The notes under the pieces were generated by a model, which ran no database searches, had not been told where the DNA came from, and saw nothing but the letters and a program-made list of their open reading frames with translations. A stretch of DNA of 64,000 nt from Clostridia bacterium. GTDB taxonomy: Bacteria > Bacillota > Clostridia > Oscillospirales > CAG-272. Every line of letters begins with the position of its first letter. Position 1 is the first letter of the stretch. The stretch lies in NCBI GenBank assembly GCA_017508195.1, contig JAFVZL010000006.1:1-64000 (forward strand). Reading direction: 5' to 3'. A program made the translations under genes and the position numbers. Below are positions 34,821 through 43,124 of the stretch, one piece after another.

Positions 34821-34980
34821 CACTTTCCAACATTTCTCCACTACGTAGGAAATATTGAAAAGTTCGAGGGTGGACGAATCTGCTCTTCCCCACTTTACCA
34901 CATCGTGATATGGAAAAGCGGGGCTTTCTTTTTTTACTACTGACTGAAGGATGTTAGAAACCGTGTTATTATCAAAAGGC
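34821..34980. repeat. 160-bp direct repeat, right copy
   Basis: It starts CACTTTCCAACATTTCTCCA, same orientation as 33984-34143. Together the two copies bracket the tRNA-Gly tandem block. Confidence 0.85.
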
Positions 34981-35083
34981 ACTTAATTGGTTATTGTATT
35001 TGAACGTCAGTTATGTTATAATAATCTCGGTAGCAAATTTTGTTATCCGAAGCAAATAAAAAAAGAGGTCTTATCCCCTCCAT

Positions 35084-35169
35084 CAACGCCGTGGCGTTGT
35101 ATATCATCCGCAAACCCTTGCGGTATATCATCAAGGCGTAGCCTTGTATATCATCATTGCAACGCAATG
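35084..35169. repeat. Run of four mini-hairpins with a constant 9-base spacer
   Basis: Hairpins CAACGCC-GT-GGCGTTG, CCGCAA-ACCC-TTGCGG, CAAGGC-GTA-GCCTTG and CATTGC-AAC-GCAATG are separated by the identical spacer TATATCATC (35100-35108, 35124-35132, 35147-35155). Stem sequences differ while the spacer is constant. A terminator-type hairpin follows at 35175-35203. Confidence 0.85.
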
Positions 35170-35174
35170 TATAA

Positions 35175-35203
35175 AAAAGCAAGTCCAAAGACTTGTTTTT
35201 TTG
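35175..35203 (+). terminator. Terminator-like hairpin closing the mini-hairpin run
   Basis: CAAGTC-CAAA-GACTTG followed by seven T, preceded by six A. Confidence 0.7.
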
Positions 35204-35377
35204 GAGCTGGTGACCGGACCCCGACCGGTGGTCTGGTGAAACATTGGCGGAGCGCAGGCGCAGCCAAATTACGAATCCGTACCGTGTAGCGGTACATTGA
35301 TTCTAACCAAAGGTTAGGGGTCCATTGCCTCTTTTTTAAAAAAAGAGGGGATCTACCCCTCTTCTAAGATAACAAAT
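35203..35377 (-). repeat. Decayed tRNA-Thr-like unit A
   Basis: On the minus strand it ends with CACCAGCTCCA and a T-arm-like ACCGG...CCGGT of tRNA-Thr(CGT), but the T-loop is altered. Further upstream GATTCGTAAT matches the tRNA's anticodon loop. About 40 bases of hairpin-forming sequence (TTGGC...GCCAA) sit between them where the variable loop should be. It is followed by CTAACC-AAA-GGTTAG and AGAGGGG...CCCCTCT hairpins. Confidence 0.75.
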
Positions 35378-35548
35378 GGAGCTGGTGAGGGGACTCGGAC
35401 CCCTGACCTGGTGAAACATTGGCGGAGCGTAGGCGTAGCCAAATTACGAGTCCGTACCGCGCAGCGGTACATTGATTGTAATCAGAGGTCACGGTTCATC
35501 AAAGATAAAACAAAAGAGAGGTCTATAACCTCTCTCGAATTATTGCTT
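35378..35548 (-). repeat. Decayed tRNA-Thr-like unit B
   Basis: A 171-bp tandem unit, same layout as unit A. The T-arm here is AGGGG-TCCGAGT-CCCCT, which still pairs but differs from tRNA-Thr. The anticodon-loop remnant reads GACTCGTAAT. It ends with the AGAGAGGT-CTATA-ACCTCTCT hairpin. Confidence 0.75.
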
Positions 35549-35718
35549 GGAGCTGGTGACCGGACCCCGACCGGTGGTCTGGTGAAACATTGGCGGAGCG
35601 TAGGCGTAGCCAAATTACGAATCCGTACCGCGCAGCGGTACATTGATTGTAATCAGAGGTCACGGTTCATCAACGATAAAACAAAAGAGAGGTCTATAAC
35701 CTCTCTCGGATTATTGCT
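35549..35718 (-). repeat. Decayed tRNA-Thr-like unit C
   Basis: Nearly identical to unit B over 170 bp except in the T-arm, which is that of unit A. It abuts the intact tRNA-Thr gene. The AGAGAGGT...ACCTCTCT hairpin (35686-35706) with T-rich sequence on the minus strand may serve as that tRNA's terminator. Confidence 0.75.
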
Positions 35719-35794
35719 TGGAGCTGGTGACCGGACTTGAACCGGTGACCTGTTGATTACGAATCAACTGCTCTACCAACTGAGCCACACCAGC
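35719..35794 (-). tRNA. tRNA-Thr (anticodon CGT)
   Basis: A 76-nt gene with encoded CCA. The acceptor GCTGGTG pairs with CACCAGC, the anticodon stem GTTGA/TCAAC holds loop TTCGTAA, and the T-arm ACCGG-TTCAAGT-CCGGT is intact. It reads ACG. A TTGACA-17-TAAAAT promoter lies just upstream. Confidence 0.96.
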
Positions 35795-35809
35795 ACGCAT
35801 TGCTTAACT

Positions 35810-35838
35810 ATTTTAACACTTATCTGTTATTTTGTCAA
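35810..35838 (-). promoter_or_regulatory. Promoter of tRNA-Thr
   Basis: On the minus strand TTGACA (35838-35833), 17-bp spacer, TAAAAT (35815-35810). Confidence 0.82.
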
Positions 35839-35868
35839 TAGTAATTTGTTTTTTTTGGAGTAAAACGA

Positions 35869-36735
35869 ATGGATTTATGCAATATTTCGGTCATAAGGGA
35901 GCTTATGGCTGACGCAGGTATCAGCTTCCGCAAGGAATTCGGACAGAATTTCCTTATTAACCGAATAATTCCCGAGGATATTGCCGATAACTGTGCAGAC
36001 ACTGCCGACACGATGATACTCGAAATAGGACCGGGCATCGGATGCCTTACGGGAGAGCTTGCCGTAAGATTTAAAAGGGTCGTTGCGGTGGAGATAGACA
36101 ACGGTCTTATTCCCATACTAGGTAAGACGATGGCGGAATACGACAACGTCACCGTTATCAACAACGATATCATGAAGGTGGATCTTAAGGCTCTCGTAGA
36201 TGAGTATTCCGAGGGGATGCCTGTTGCGGTATGTGCAAATCTTCCCTATTATATCACGACGCCCATACTTATGAGGCTTCTCGAGTCGGGCGTTAAGTTC
36301 ACGTCTATCACCATAATGATACAGAACGAGGTTGCGCAGAGGCTCGTCGCTAAGCCCGGTAGCTCTGATTACGGTGCTATCACCGCGGTGCTCGGCTATT
36401 ACGGTGAGGCAAGGCGACTATTCAAGGTATCCAAGGGCTGCTTCACACCCATGCCGAAGGTTGACAGTGCGGTAGTTCGCATAGACCTCTACCGCGAGCC
36501 GAAATATACACCTAAGAGCGAAGCTCTTATGCGCGACTGCATAAGAGGTGCGTTTGAGATGCGGCGCAAGACACTCCACAACGCGCTCGGCTCAAAGCTC
36601 GGCGGTTACACCAAGGACGAGATACTCTCAGCTATAAGAGCGACGGGACATCCCGATGACGTACGAGGTGAGAGGCTTAGCACCGAGGACTTTGTCAAGC
36701 TTGCTGATGCCCTTTTCGATATGAAAAACAGATGA
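35869..36735 (+). CDS. rsmA: 16S rRNA (adenine1518/1519-N6)-dimethyltransferase
   Basis: A 288-residue KsgA/RsmA protein. F-G-Q-N-F-L near the N-terminus, the SAM-binding E-I-G-P-G-I-G-C-L-T and the catalytic N-L-P-Y-Y-I are all present, with a helical C-terminal domain containing M-R-R-K-T-L-H-N-A-L. It dimethylates two adjacent adenines in helix 45 of 16S rRNA late in 30S assembly. Start ATG follows GGAG. It is a single gene with a strong terminator; no rnmV neighbour is seen. Confidence 0.97.
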   Translation: MDLCNISVIRELMADAGISFRKEFGQNFLINRIIPEDIADNCADTADTMILEIGPGIGCLTGELAVRFKRVVAVEIDNGLIPILGKTMAEYDNVTVINNDIMKVDLKALVDEYSEGMPVAVCANLPYYITTPILMRLLESGVKFTSITIMIQNEVAQRLVAKPGSSDYGAITAVLGYYGEARRLFKVSKGCFTPMPKVDSAVVRIDLYREPKYTPKSEALMRDCIRGAFEMRRKTLHNALGSKLGGYTKDEILSAIRATGHPDDVRGERLSTEDFVKLADALFDMKNR

Positions 36736-36737
36736 TA

Positions 36738-36772
36738 AATGCAGGAATTCGCTGAGAATTCCTGCATTTTTT
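36738..36772 (+). terminator. Terminator after rsmA
   Basis: AAATGCAGGAATTC, loop GCTGA, GAATTCCTGCATTT, then TTT. It sits between convergent genes and may serve both. Confidence 0.9.
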
Positions 36773-36796
36773 GTGAAAGCCACACTCGACATTCTT

Positions 36797-39385
36797 TTAA
36801 GTCAATCTTGTTATCACCCTTCTCACACCGTCAAATACGAGCACGAGCGATGCCATACCTATTGCTATCAAAAGTCCGCTCGCACTGAGCGGCACGCTTC
36901 TGAAAAGCTCACCGCCAAAGTAAACGATAAGTATCTGTATCACTGAAATCATGAGCATTATTCCGATAAAGAGTCGGTTTTTGCCGATATTCGATAATAT
37001 CGAGAGTCTTTCCGAGCGCGCGCTGAAGCAGTTGAACAATCCGGCAAAAATAAAGAGCGCATAGAAAGCCGTGAGGTGCGAAAGACCGCCATCATCCAAG
37101 CTGTAAAGCCCCTTGAAAAACGGATGCATCAGAAAAACAAGAAGAAGTGCGAGGGTGAATATACCGTTTAAGGCAACGTGAGCAAGTGCTGCACCCGAGA
37201 GTATCGGCTCATCACGCCGCTTCGGCGGCTCCTTCATATAGTAATGAAGCGGTGCCTCGGCTGCGAATGCAAGACCGCCCAGTGTATCCATAATGATATT
37301 TACCCAGAGCATCTGTATTATTGTTATCGGATTTTCTATACCGATAAGCTGACCGATAAGGGTCACAGAGCACGCGGCAAGATTCATTATCAACTGAAAC
37401 GTTATAAATTTCCTTATTGATTTAAAGATCGTTCTTCCGTACAACACCGTTTTTGTGACCGCACTGAAGCTATCGTCAAGTATTACAACGTCTCCCGCCG
37501 CCTTTGCTATCTCGGTTCCGCTTCCCATCGCGAAGCCTACGTCGGCAAGCTTTAAAGAGGGTGCATCGTTCACTCCGTCTCCCGTCATACCGACTACTAG
37601 TTCAAGCTCCTGCGAAAGTCTGACAAGTCTTGTTTTATCCTGAGGAAGTGCGCGCGCAAGCACTCGGAGCTTCGGTAAGATCGCCTTTACCTCATCGTCA
37701 CTCATTTTCGCAAGCTCCGAGGACGAGAGCGCAATATGCCCCTTGCTTTTTTTGAAAAATCCGCAGTCCTCGGCAATATGCACCGCGGTCTCGGGATTAT
37801 CGCCCGTAACCATGACTATACTTATACCCGCATCAAGTGCATCCTTTACCGCCTCTCGCACACCCTCACGAATTTTATCCTTCAGCACGAGAAGCGCGAC
37901 AAAGGTATATGCCTTGCCTGTGGTATCGGTAGTGGCTACCGCGATAACGCGCTCACCTCTTGTGATCGCTTCGCTAAGCTGTCGTTTTACAAAATTAAGA
38001 TCGGATGCAACCGCCTCGCCGCCCGTACGAAGTGCGAAGCTGCATCTCGAAAGAATTACCTCCGGTGCGCCCTTCACGAGCACTCTGCCATCAGAAAGCG
38101 TCACTGATGAGAGCTTGCTCTCACTTGTAAAAGGCGTGCGCTCGCGTACGCTTACGCGCTCTGTGCTCGCATCGCGGAAAAACTCAGCTATGGCGCGTTC
38201 TGTTGAATTTCCTCCTACAAGTTCGCCCGAGGAACACTCGGTTGACGTATTATAAATTGCTGACAGTGCCAGCGCTTCATATTGCGCGCCTGCATCCATC
38301 AGCCTACCAAGGCTGTTAAATATCTTATCCTCGGTAATTACCCTGTCTAAGGAGAGTCTACCCTCGGTAAGCGTACCCGTTTTATCCGTAAATAGGATAT
38401 TTAGCGACCCTGCAGTCTCTATTCCAACAAGCTTTTTGATAAGTATATTATCCTTAAGCATCCTTTTCATATTAGAGCTTAAGACCACGGTAATCATCAT
38501 CGGCAACCCTTCGGGAACGGCTACTACTATTACCGTTATCATAAGAGTCAGGGCGTGGATGAGAGTCGGGAAAATAAATGACGGATCTGCAAGCGAAGCA
38601 AGAATGATTGAGGTATTGAAGCTGTTATCGGCAATAACAGTGCGGAATAGATAGCAAAATCCGACGAGGGCGGCAACTATATAACCGATTTTACTTATCT
38701 GTGAGGCTAGCTTAGTGAGCCTTAGCTTCAAAGGACTTACCCTCGTTTCTGTCTGAACGTCCCTTGCAACCATGCCGTAATAGCTATCCGCGCCTATGCG
38801 CTCAGCTCGCATGACCGCCTCACCCGATGCCACGATAGAGCCGCGGAATACTCTCCCCTCCTCGGACAGCTCCCACGATGTTGGCTTACAGACCTTTTTA
38901 TGTACCTCACGGTTCTCACCGTTAAGTGCTGATTGATCTACCTCGATACTACCCTCAAGAAGTATTCCGTCAGCCTCAATGCGCTCACCTGCCGAAAGAA
39001 GTATAATATCTCCTAAAACTACGTCACGGGATGGTATTCTGACGGTTTTACCTGACCTTACTGCCCTTACATATGAAGAGCTGTTCTCCTCCTCTATCCT
39101 GCGAAAGGCTCTCTCGCTGCCACACTCGGATACGGTCGATACAAGTGTCGCGATAAGGATAGCTAGAACGATGCCGAACACCTCAATAAGATTACAGTTT
39201 CCGAGCGTAAAGACGACCTCAAGCAAAAGCGCGATAAGTAATATCCTTATTATTGGGTCGGATAGGTTTTCAAAAAATCTGCCCCAAAAACCTACCGTCT
39301 TTATTCGAGCAAGCTCGTTCGTTCCGTGTCTGTCTCTCGACAGCCTGACTTCTTCGTCCGTCAGCCCTTTGTATTTACCTTTCAT
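36797..39385 (-). CDS. Calcium-type P-type ATPase (P2 class)
   Basis: An 862-residue cation-transporting ATPase. It has the N-terminal cation-ATPase domain, transmembrane segments, P-E-G-L-P in M4 (291-295), phosphorylation site D334 in D-K-T-G-T-L-T, M-V-T-G-D-N-P-E-T-A and T-G-D-G-V-N-D-A-P. The M5/M6 region has the N and D residues expected for Ca2+ transport, so export of Ca2+ at the membrane is likely. The actuator motif, normally T-G-E, reads N-G-E-N here, a substitution worth noting because this loop dephosphorylates the enzyme. Start ATG follows GGGAGAG. A 6S RNA gene lies upstream with a terminator between them, so it is a separate unit. Confidence 0.93.
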   Translation of the reverse strand: MKGKYKGLTDEEVRLSRDRHGTNELARIKTVGFWGRFFENLSDPIIRILLIALLLEVVFTLGNCNLIEVFGIVLAILIATLVSTVSECGSERAFRRIEEENSSSYVRAVRSGKTVRIPSRDVVLGDIILLSAGERIEADGILLEGSIEVDQSALNGENREVHKKVCKPTSWELSEEGRVFRGSIVASGEAVMRAERIGADSYYGMVARDVQTETRVSPLKLRLTKLASQISKIGYIVAALVGFCYLFRTVIADNSFNTSIILASLADPSFIFPTLIHALTLMITVIVVAVPEGLPMMITVVLSSNMKRMLKDNILIKKLVGIETAGSLNILFTDKTGTLTEGRLSLDRVITEDKIFNSLGRLMDAGAQYEALALSAIYNTSTECSSGELVGGNSTERAIAEFFRDASTERVSVRERTPFTSESKLSSVTLSDGRVLVKGAPEVILSRCSFALRTGGEAVASDLNFVKRQLSEAITRGERVIAVATTDTTGKAYTFVALLVLKDKIREGVREAVKDALDAGISIVMVTGDNPETAVHIAEDCGFFKKSKGHIALSSSELAKMSDDEVKAILPKLRVLARALPQDKTRLVRLSQELELVVGMTGDGVNDAPSLKLADVGFAMGSGTEIAKAAGDVVILDDSFSAVTKTVLYGRTIFKSIRKFITFQLIMNLAACSVTLIGQLIGIENPITIIQMLWVNIIMDTLGGLAFAAEAPLHYYMKEPPKRRDEPILSGAALAHVALNGIFTLALLLVFLMHPFFKGLYSLDDGGLSHLTAFYALFIFAGLFNCFSARSERLSILSNIGKNRLFIGIMLMISVIQILIVYFGGELFRSVPLSASGLLIAIGMASLVLVFDGVRRVITRLT

Positions 39386-39514
39386 TTATACTCTCCCTCA
39401 GTAGATTGATTTCTTACTGTTCGAGTATATGACGAGCCTTCCAAAAATATTTTGGAGAAACAAAAAAACTCCCTCATAGAGAGCCTTAAATAGTCTTATT
39501 ATTTGGATATAAAA

Positions 39515-39556
39515 TCAAAAAATCAGGATAGAGCTCTTCTCTATCCTGATTTTTTG
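39515..39556. terminator. Terminator between 6S RNA and the P-type ATPase
   Basis: TCAAAAAATCAGGATAGAG, loop CTCTT, and its exact reverse complement. On the minus strand it directly follows the 6S RNA 3' end. Confidence 0.85.
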
Positions 39557-39763
39557 AAAAACCCGCGTTGGCCGTGTGGCTCGAAAATCCTTAACCCTCT
39601 TTTTAAGGTGGGTGCTCTCTCCGCTGCTTTGCGCTTCCAACGTCCGTTAGCAAGGGTATAAAAACAGCTCGCTAACGGGAGGCCTGCATCCCACAGAGGA
39701 AGTCCGAGCTCCCCGGAATAATGCGTCGGTCCAAGTAGAGCCTAATCACGCACCACGCAGGAA
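39556..39763 (-). ncRNA. ssrS: 6S RNA
   Basis: On the minus strand a ~205-nt sequence folds as one long interrupted hairpin. The 5' arm CCTGCGTGGTGCGTG pairs with the 3' arm ending CACACGGCCAACGCGGG, and near the 3' side it has CACCTTAAAAAGAGGGTTAAGG followed at a short distance by GAGCC, which mirrors the CACCTTGAA...GGGTTCAAGG block of E. coli 6S RNA. 6S RNA binds the housekeeping RNA polymerase by mimicking an open promoter. Ends are approximate. It lies between a DUF1292 gene and a terminator. Confidence 0.75.
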
Positions 39764-39785
39764 AAAATCGGTATCAGTCGACGAA

Positions 39786-40094
39786 TCAGTTCTCGTCGTA
39801 GTCAACCTCGCTGAAGAGAAGATCGTTGAAATAGTCCTCAACCTTCTCAAACTCCTCGTCGCTCTCGATGGTCTCGAAGAGAATGTCCTCTCCGTCCTCG
39901 GTAGCTCTGAGAATAACGTACTCATCATCGTTCTCATCGCAGGGAACGAGCGCGAAGTAAAGGTTATCGTCGATAACTGCTCTCGCGTAAAGCTCGAAGT
40001 CAACCTCCTCACCCGTCTCCTCGTCGGTAAGGGTGATGATATTGCTCTCAAGCTCCTCATCAATAATTTCGTTATTATTATCAAATTCAGCCAT
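39786..40094 (-). CDS. DUF1292 domain-containing protein
   Basis: A 102-residue, strongly acidic protein of the DUF1292 family (YrzB-like): I-I-T-L-T-D-E-E-T-G-E-E-V-D-F-E-L, then Y-F-A-L-V-P and a D-D-E-Y-V-I-L-R segment. Found throughout Firmicutes, function unknown. Start ATG follows AAGGAG. The 6S RNA gene starts 23 bases downstream on the same strand and might be processed from a shared transcript. Confidence 0.9.
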   Translation of the reverse strand: MAEFDNNNEIIDEELESNIITLTDEETGEEVDFELYARAVIDDNLYFALVPCDENDDEYVILRATEDGEDILFETIESDEEFEKVEDYFNDLLFSEVDYDEN

Positions 40095-40185
40095 TGTTAT
40101 GTCTCCTTAGTTATTTTATTCTATTCTACACTAAATATGCCGCTCTGTCAATAGCATCTCTGCGAGGCGGAAATATTTTTCTCCT

Positions 40186-41304
40186 TTACAAGAGATCGGA
40201 AAGTATCATGTTCGAGAGGTAGAAGCCCTGCTCTGTAAGCGAGAGCCTGTTCCCCGAAATCGATACAAGTCCACGCTCAGAATACTCGGCTATCCTGTCC
40301 TCTTTGCCGTATGCAAACGGGATACCGAAGCGCTCCTTATACACAGTGAGATCAATACCCGACGAAAGACGAAGATGCATCATAGCATACTCGAAGCGCT
40401 CTGCCTCACCGTCTATCTTCTCATAATTCTCGCGAGGCGCAGAAGAGAGGTATTCCTTAAGAGAACGCGTGTTACCGTACCTTTTATTTTTATAGTAAGA
40501 ATATGCAGATACACCGATGCCGATATATTCCTCGTCATGCCAATACCTTAGGTTATGGCGCGACTCCCTTCCTGCTCTTGCATAGTTTGAGATCTCGTAG
40601 TGCGAGTAGCCTGCGCGTGCAAGCTTTTCCGAGGCAAGATAATACATATCCGCCTCCTCGTCTTCCGTGGGGAGCGCGAGAGTCTTACGCATATTGTAAA
40701 AGGGTGTGCCCTCCTCAACGATAAGCCCGTAAGCAGAAATGTGCTCGGGCGAGAGTGCCGTCACGGCATCGAGCGTCTTGCCGAACGAATCGACGGTACA
40801 CTCGGGTATACCGTACATAAGATCAACGTTCAGGTTCTCAAAGCCTGCGCGCCTGAGTGCGCTGTAACATTCTAAAAAATCAGTGTATGTGTGTATTCTG
40901 CCTAAGATTTTCAGCTCGTTTTCGTGAATCGACTGCAATCCCATGCTTATTCTGTTTACACCGAGCGAGCGATATCCCACCGCCTTCTCATAGTCGAGCG
41001 TGCCGGGATTTGCCTCTAGGGTAAACTCGAGATCGGACGAAAAATCAAATATATCCGAGAGTGGAAGGAGTATTTTTTCGAGCCTTTCCAGTGAGAGAAG
41101 GCTCGGTGTTCCGCCGCCAAAATAGAGGGTGTCTATCTTAACTTTTTCGTTCTCCCGATACTCCTCTGCCTCTGACAGGAGCCTGTCTATATAGGCATCT
41201 ATATGCTCGTCGAAGCTGCCGCCGAGCGATGCAAAATCGCAGTAGTTACACTTCCTTATACAGAACGGAATATGAACGTAAAGTCCGCGTATATCAGTTA
41301 TCAT
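40186..41304 (-). CDS. hemW: HemW-like radical SAM protein (heme chaperone)
   Basis: A 372-residue radical SAM protein. The cluster motif [10 protein letters not shown] follows Y-V-H-I-P-F, and [10 protein letters not shown] comes later; both are typical of HemW/HemN-like proteins. The former name was oxygen-independent coproporphyrinogen oxidase, but such proteins lacking the HemN C-terminal domain act in heme handling. Start is ATG at 41304, overlapping the end of lepA by 11 bases. The lepA-hemW order is the usual one in Firmicutes. Confidence 0.95.
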   Translation of the reverse strand: MITDIRGLYVHIPFCIRKCNYCDFASLGGSFDEHIDAYIDRLLSEAEEYRENEKVKIDTLYFGGGTPSLLSLERLEKILLPLSDIFDFSSDLEFTLEANPGTLDYEKAVGYRSLGVNRISMGLQSIHENELKILGRIHTYTDFLECYSALRRAGFENLNVDLMYGIPECTVDSFGKTLDAVTALSPEHISAYGLIVEEGTPFYNMRKTLALPTEDEEADMYYLASEKLARAGYSHYEISNYARAGRESRHNLRYWHDEEYIGIGVSAYSYYKNKRYGNTRSLKEYLSSAPRENYEKIDGEAERFEYAMMHLRLSSGIDLTVYKERFGIPFAYGKEDRIAEYSERGLVSISGNRLSLTEQGFYLSNMILSDLL

Positions 41305-43108
41305 CGTCAAGCCTGAGAACAGCCATAAACGCCTCGGGCGTGACCTCGACGCTACCGAGCTTACGCATCTTCTTTTTACCTTCCTTCTGCTTCTCGAGCA
41401 GCTTCTTCTTTCTCGTGATATCACCGCCGTAGCACTTTGCAAGTACATCCTTACGAACCGCCTTGACGGTCTCTCTCGCGATGATCTTAGAGCCGATGGC
41501 AGCCTGGATCGGAATCTCGAAGAGCTGGCGCGGAATATTTTCCTTCAGCTTCTCTGCGATCTTCCTTGCTCTGCCGTAGGCTCTGTCCTCAAAGACGATA
41601 AAGGAGAGTGCATCGACCTGCTCACCGTTGAGCATAAAGTCGAGCTTTACAAGCTTTGAGGGCTTATAATCCTTCAGCTCATAATCGAGCGAGGCATATC
41701 CCTTCGAGCGGCTCTTTAGCGCATCGAAGAAATCGTATATTATCTCGTTAAGAGGCAGCTCATAGTGGAGCTCTACGCGCTCCGTATCGAGATACTTCAT
41801 ATCAACGAAGGTGCCACGCCTCTCCTGGCACAGATCCATAATACCGCCGACATAGTCAGTAGGAGTGATAACGGTAGCCTTCATTATAGGCTCGTAGGCG
41901 CATTCTATCTCATCCGGTGATGGGAACTTCGAGGGATTGTCGATAAGAACCGTATCTCCGCCGCGAAGCTTTACCTTATAGATAACCGAGGGAGCTGTGG
42001 TGATAAGGTCAAGATTGAACTCCCTCTCAAGCCTCTCCTCAATGATCTCCATATGAAGAAGCCCGAGGAATCCGCATCTGAATCCGAAGCCGAGCGCAAT
42101 AGAGGTCTCGGGCTCGAAAACGAGTGAGGCATCGTTCAGCTGAAGCTTTTCGAGCGCTTCTCTCAGATCTCCGTATCTTGCACCGTCTGCGGGATATATA
42201 CCTGAGTAGACCATCGGGTGCACGTCACGGAAGCCGGGTAAGGGCTCGTCTGCACCGCCCTCTGCCATAGTTACGGTATCACCCACGCGGGTATCTCCGA
42301 CAGTTTTTATCGAGGCGGTTATGTATCCAACCTCGCCTGCCGAGAGGCTATCCGCCTTCTGGAGTCCGAAGGGCTCCATAGTACCGACCTCGACTACCTC
42401 AAACTCGCTGCCCTTTGCCATAAGCCTTATCTTGTCGCCTGCGCGGAGCTCACCGTCAAATACGCGGACGTAAACCACGACGCCAAGGTAGGAGTCGTAA
42501 TGAGAATCAAATATAAGCGCCTTAAGAGGCTTGTCCTTATCTCCCTTTGGTGCAGGGATATCGGTCACGATCTTTTCAAGAACGTCCTCAATGTTAAGAC
42601 CGCACTTTGCGCTTACTGCCGGGCAGTCCTCCGCGGGTATGCCGATGATATCCTCTATCTCAGCTCTTGCGCCCTCAATATTCGCACTCGCGAGATCGAT
42701 CTTATTGATGACGGGGAGTATCTCGAGATCGTTATCAATAGCGAGATATGCGTTTGCAAGCGTCTGCGCCTCAACACCCTGCGTGGCATCAACCACGAGG
42801 ATAGCGCCCTCACACGCCTGGAGCGAGCGCGATACCTCGTAGCCAAAGTCAACGTGACCGGGGGTGTCGATGAGGTTGAACTCATAGTGCTCACCGTTTT
42901 TAGCTTTATAGTCAAGCTTTACGGCTCTTGCCTTGATAGTTATACCTCTCTCTCTTTCGAGATCCATATTATCGAGGATCTGCGCCTCCATATCACGCGT
43001 TGCGACCGTGCTGGTAAACTCGAGAAGCCTGTCGGCAAGAGTCGATTTACCGTGGTCGATATGTGCAATTATCGAGAAGTTTCTGATATGCTTTTGCTTT
43101 TCTGTCAC
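41294..43108 (-). CDS. lepA: Elongation factor 4 (LepA)
   Basis: A 604-residue translational GTPase with G1 [14 protein letters not shown] and N-K-I-D, and the LepA-specific C-terminal domain near [12 protein letters not shown]. It back-translocates stalled ribosomes and aids 30S biogenesis. The start is GTG at 43108 with only a weak ribosome binding site, 17 bases after the phosphohexomutase stop, so expression may depend on coupling. It overlaps hemW by 11 bases. Confidence 0.97.
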   Translation of the reverse strand: MTEKQKHIRNFSIIAHIDHGKSTLADRLLEFTSTVATRDMEAQILDNMDLERERGITIKARAVKLDYKAKNGEHYEFNLIDTPGHVDFGYEVSRSLQACEGAILVVDATQGVEAQTLANAYLAIDNDLEILPVINKIDLASANIEGARAEIEDIIGIPAEDCPAVSAKCGLNIEDVLEKIVTDIPAPKGDKDKPLKALIFDSHYDSYLGVVVYVRVFDGELRAGDKIRLMAKGSEFEVVEVGTMEPFGLQKADSLSAGEVGYITASIKTVGDTRVGDTVTMAEGGADEPLPGFRDVHPMVYSGIYPADGARYGDLREALEKLQLNDASLVFEPETSIALGFGFRCGFLGLLHMEIIEERLEREFNLDLITTAPSVIYKVKLRGGDTVLIDNPSKFPSPDEIECAYEPIMKATVITPTDYVGGIMDLCQERRGTFVDMKYLDTERVELHYELPLNEIIYDFFDALKSRSKGYASLDYELKDYKPSKLVKLDFMLNGEQVDALSFIVFEDRAYGRARKIAEKLKENIPRQLFEIPIQAAIGSKIIARETVKAVRKDVLAKCYGGDITRKKKLLEKQKEGKKKMRKLGSVEVTPEAFMAVLRLDDDN

Positions 43109-43124
43109 TTTGTTTATACCGAGG

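Noticed and set aside
35084..35169. The mini-hairpin run as a CRISPR array
   Set aside because: The constant part is only 9 bases and the variable parts are palindromes, not spacers; no cas gene is present.
35411..35740. A 109-codon open frame across the tRNA-Thr-like units
   Set aside because: It arises from tandem repetition of 171 bp, a multiple of three, so the frame repeats itself; it lacks any ribosome binding site.
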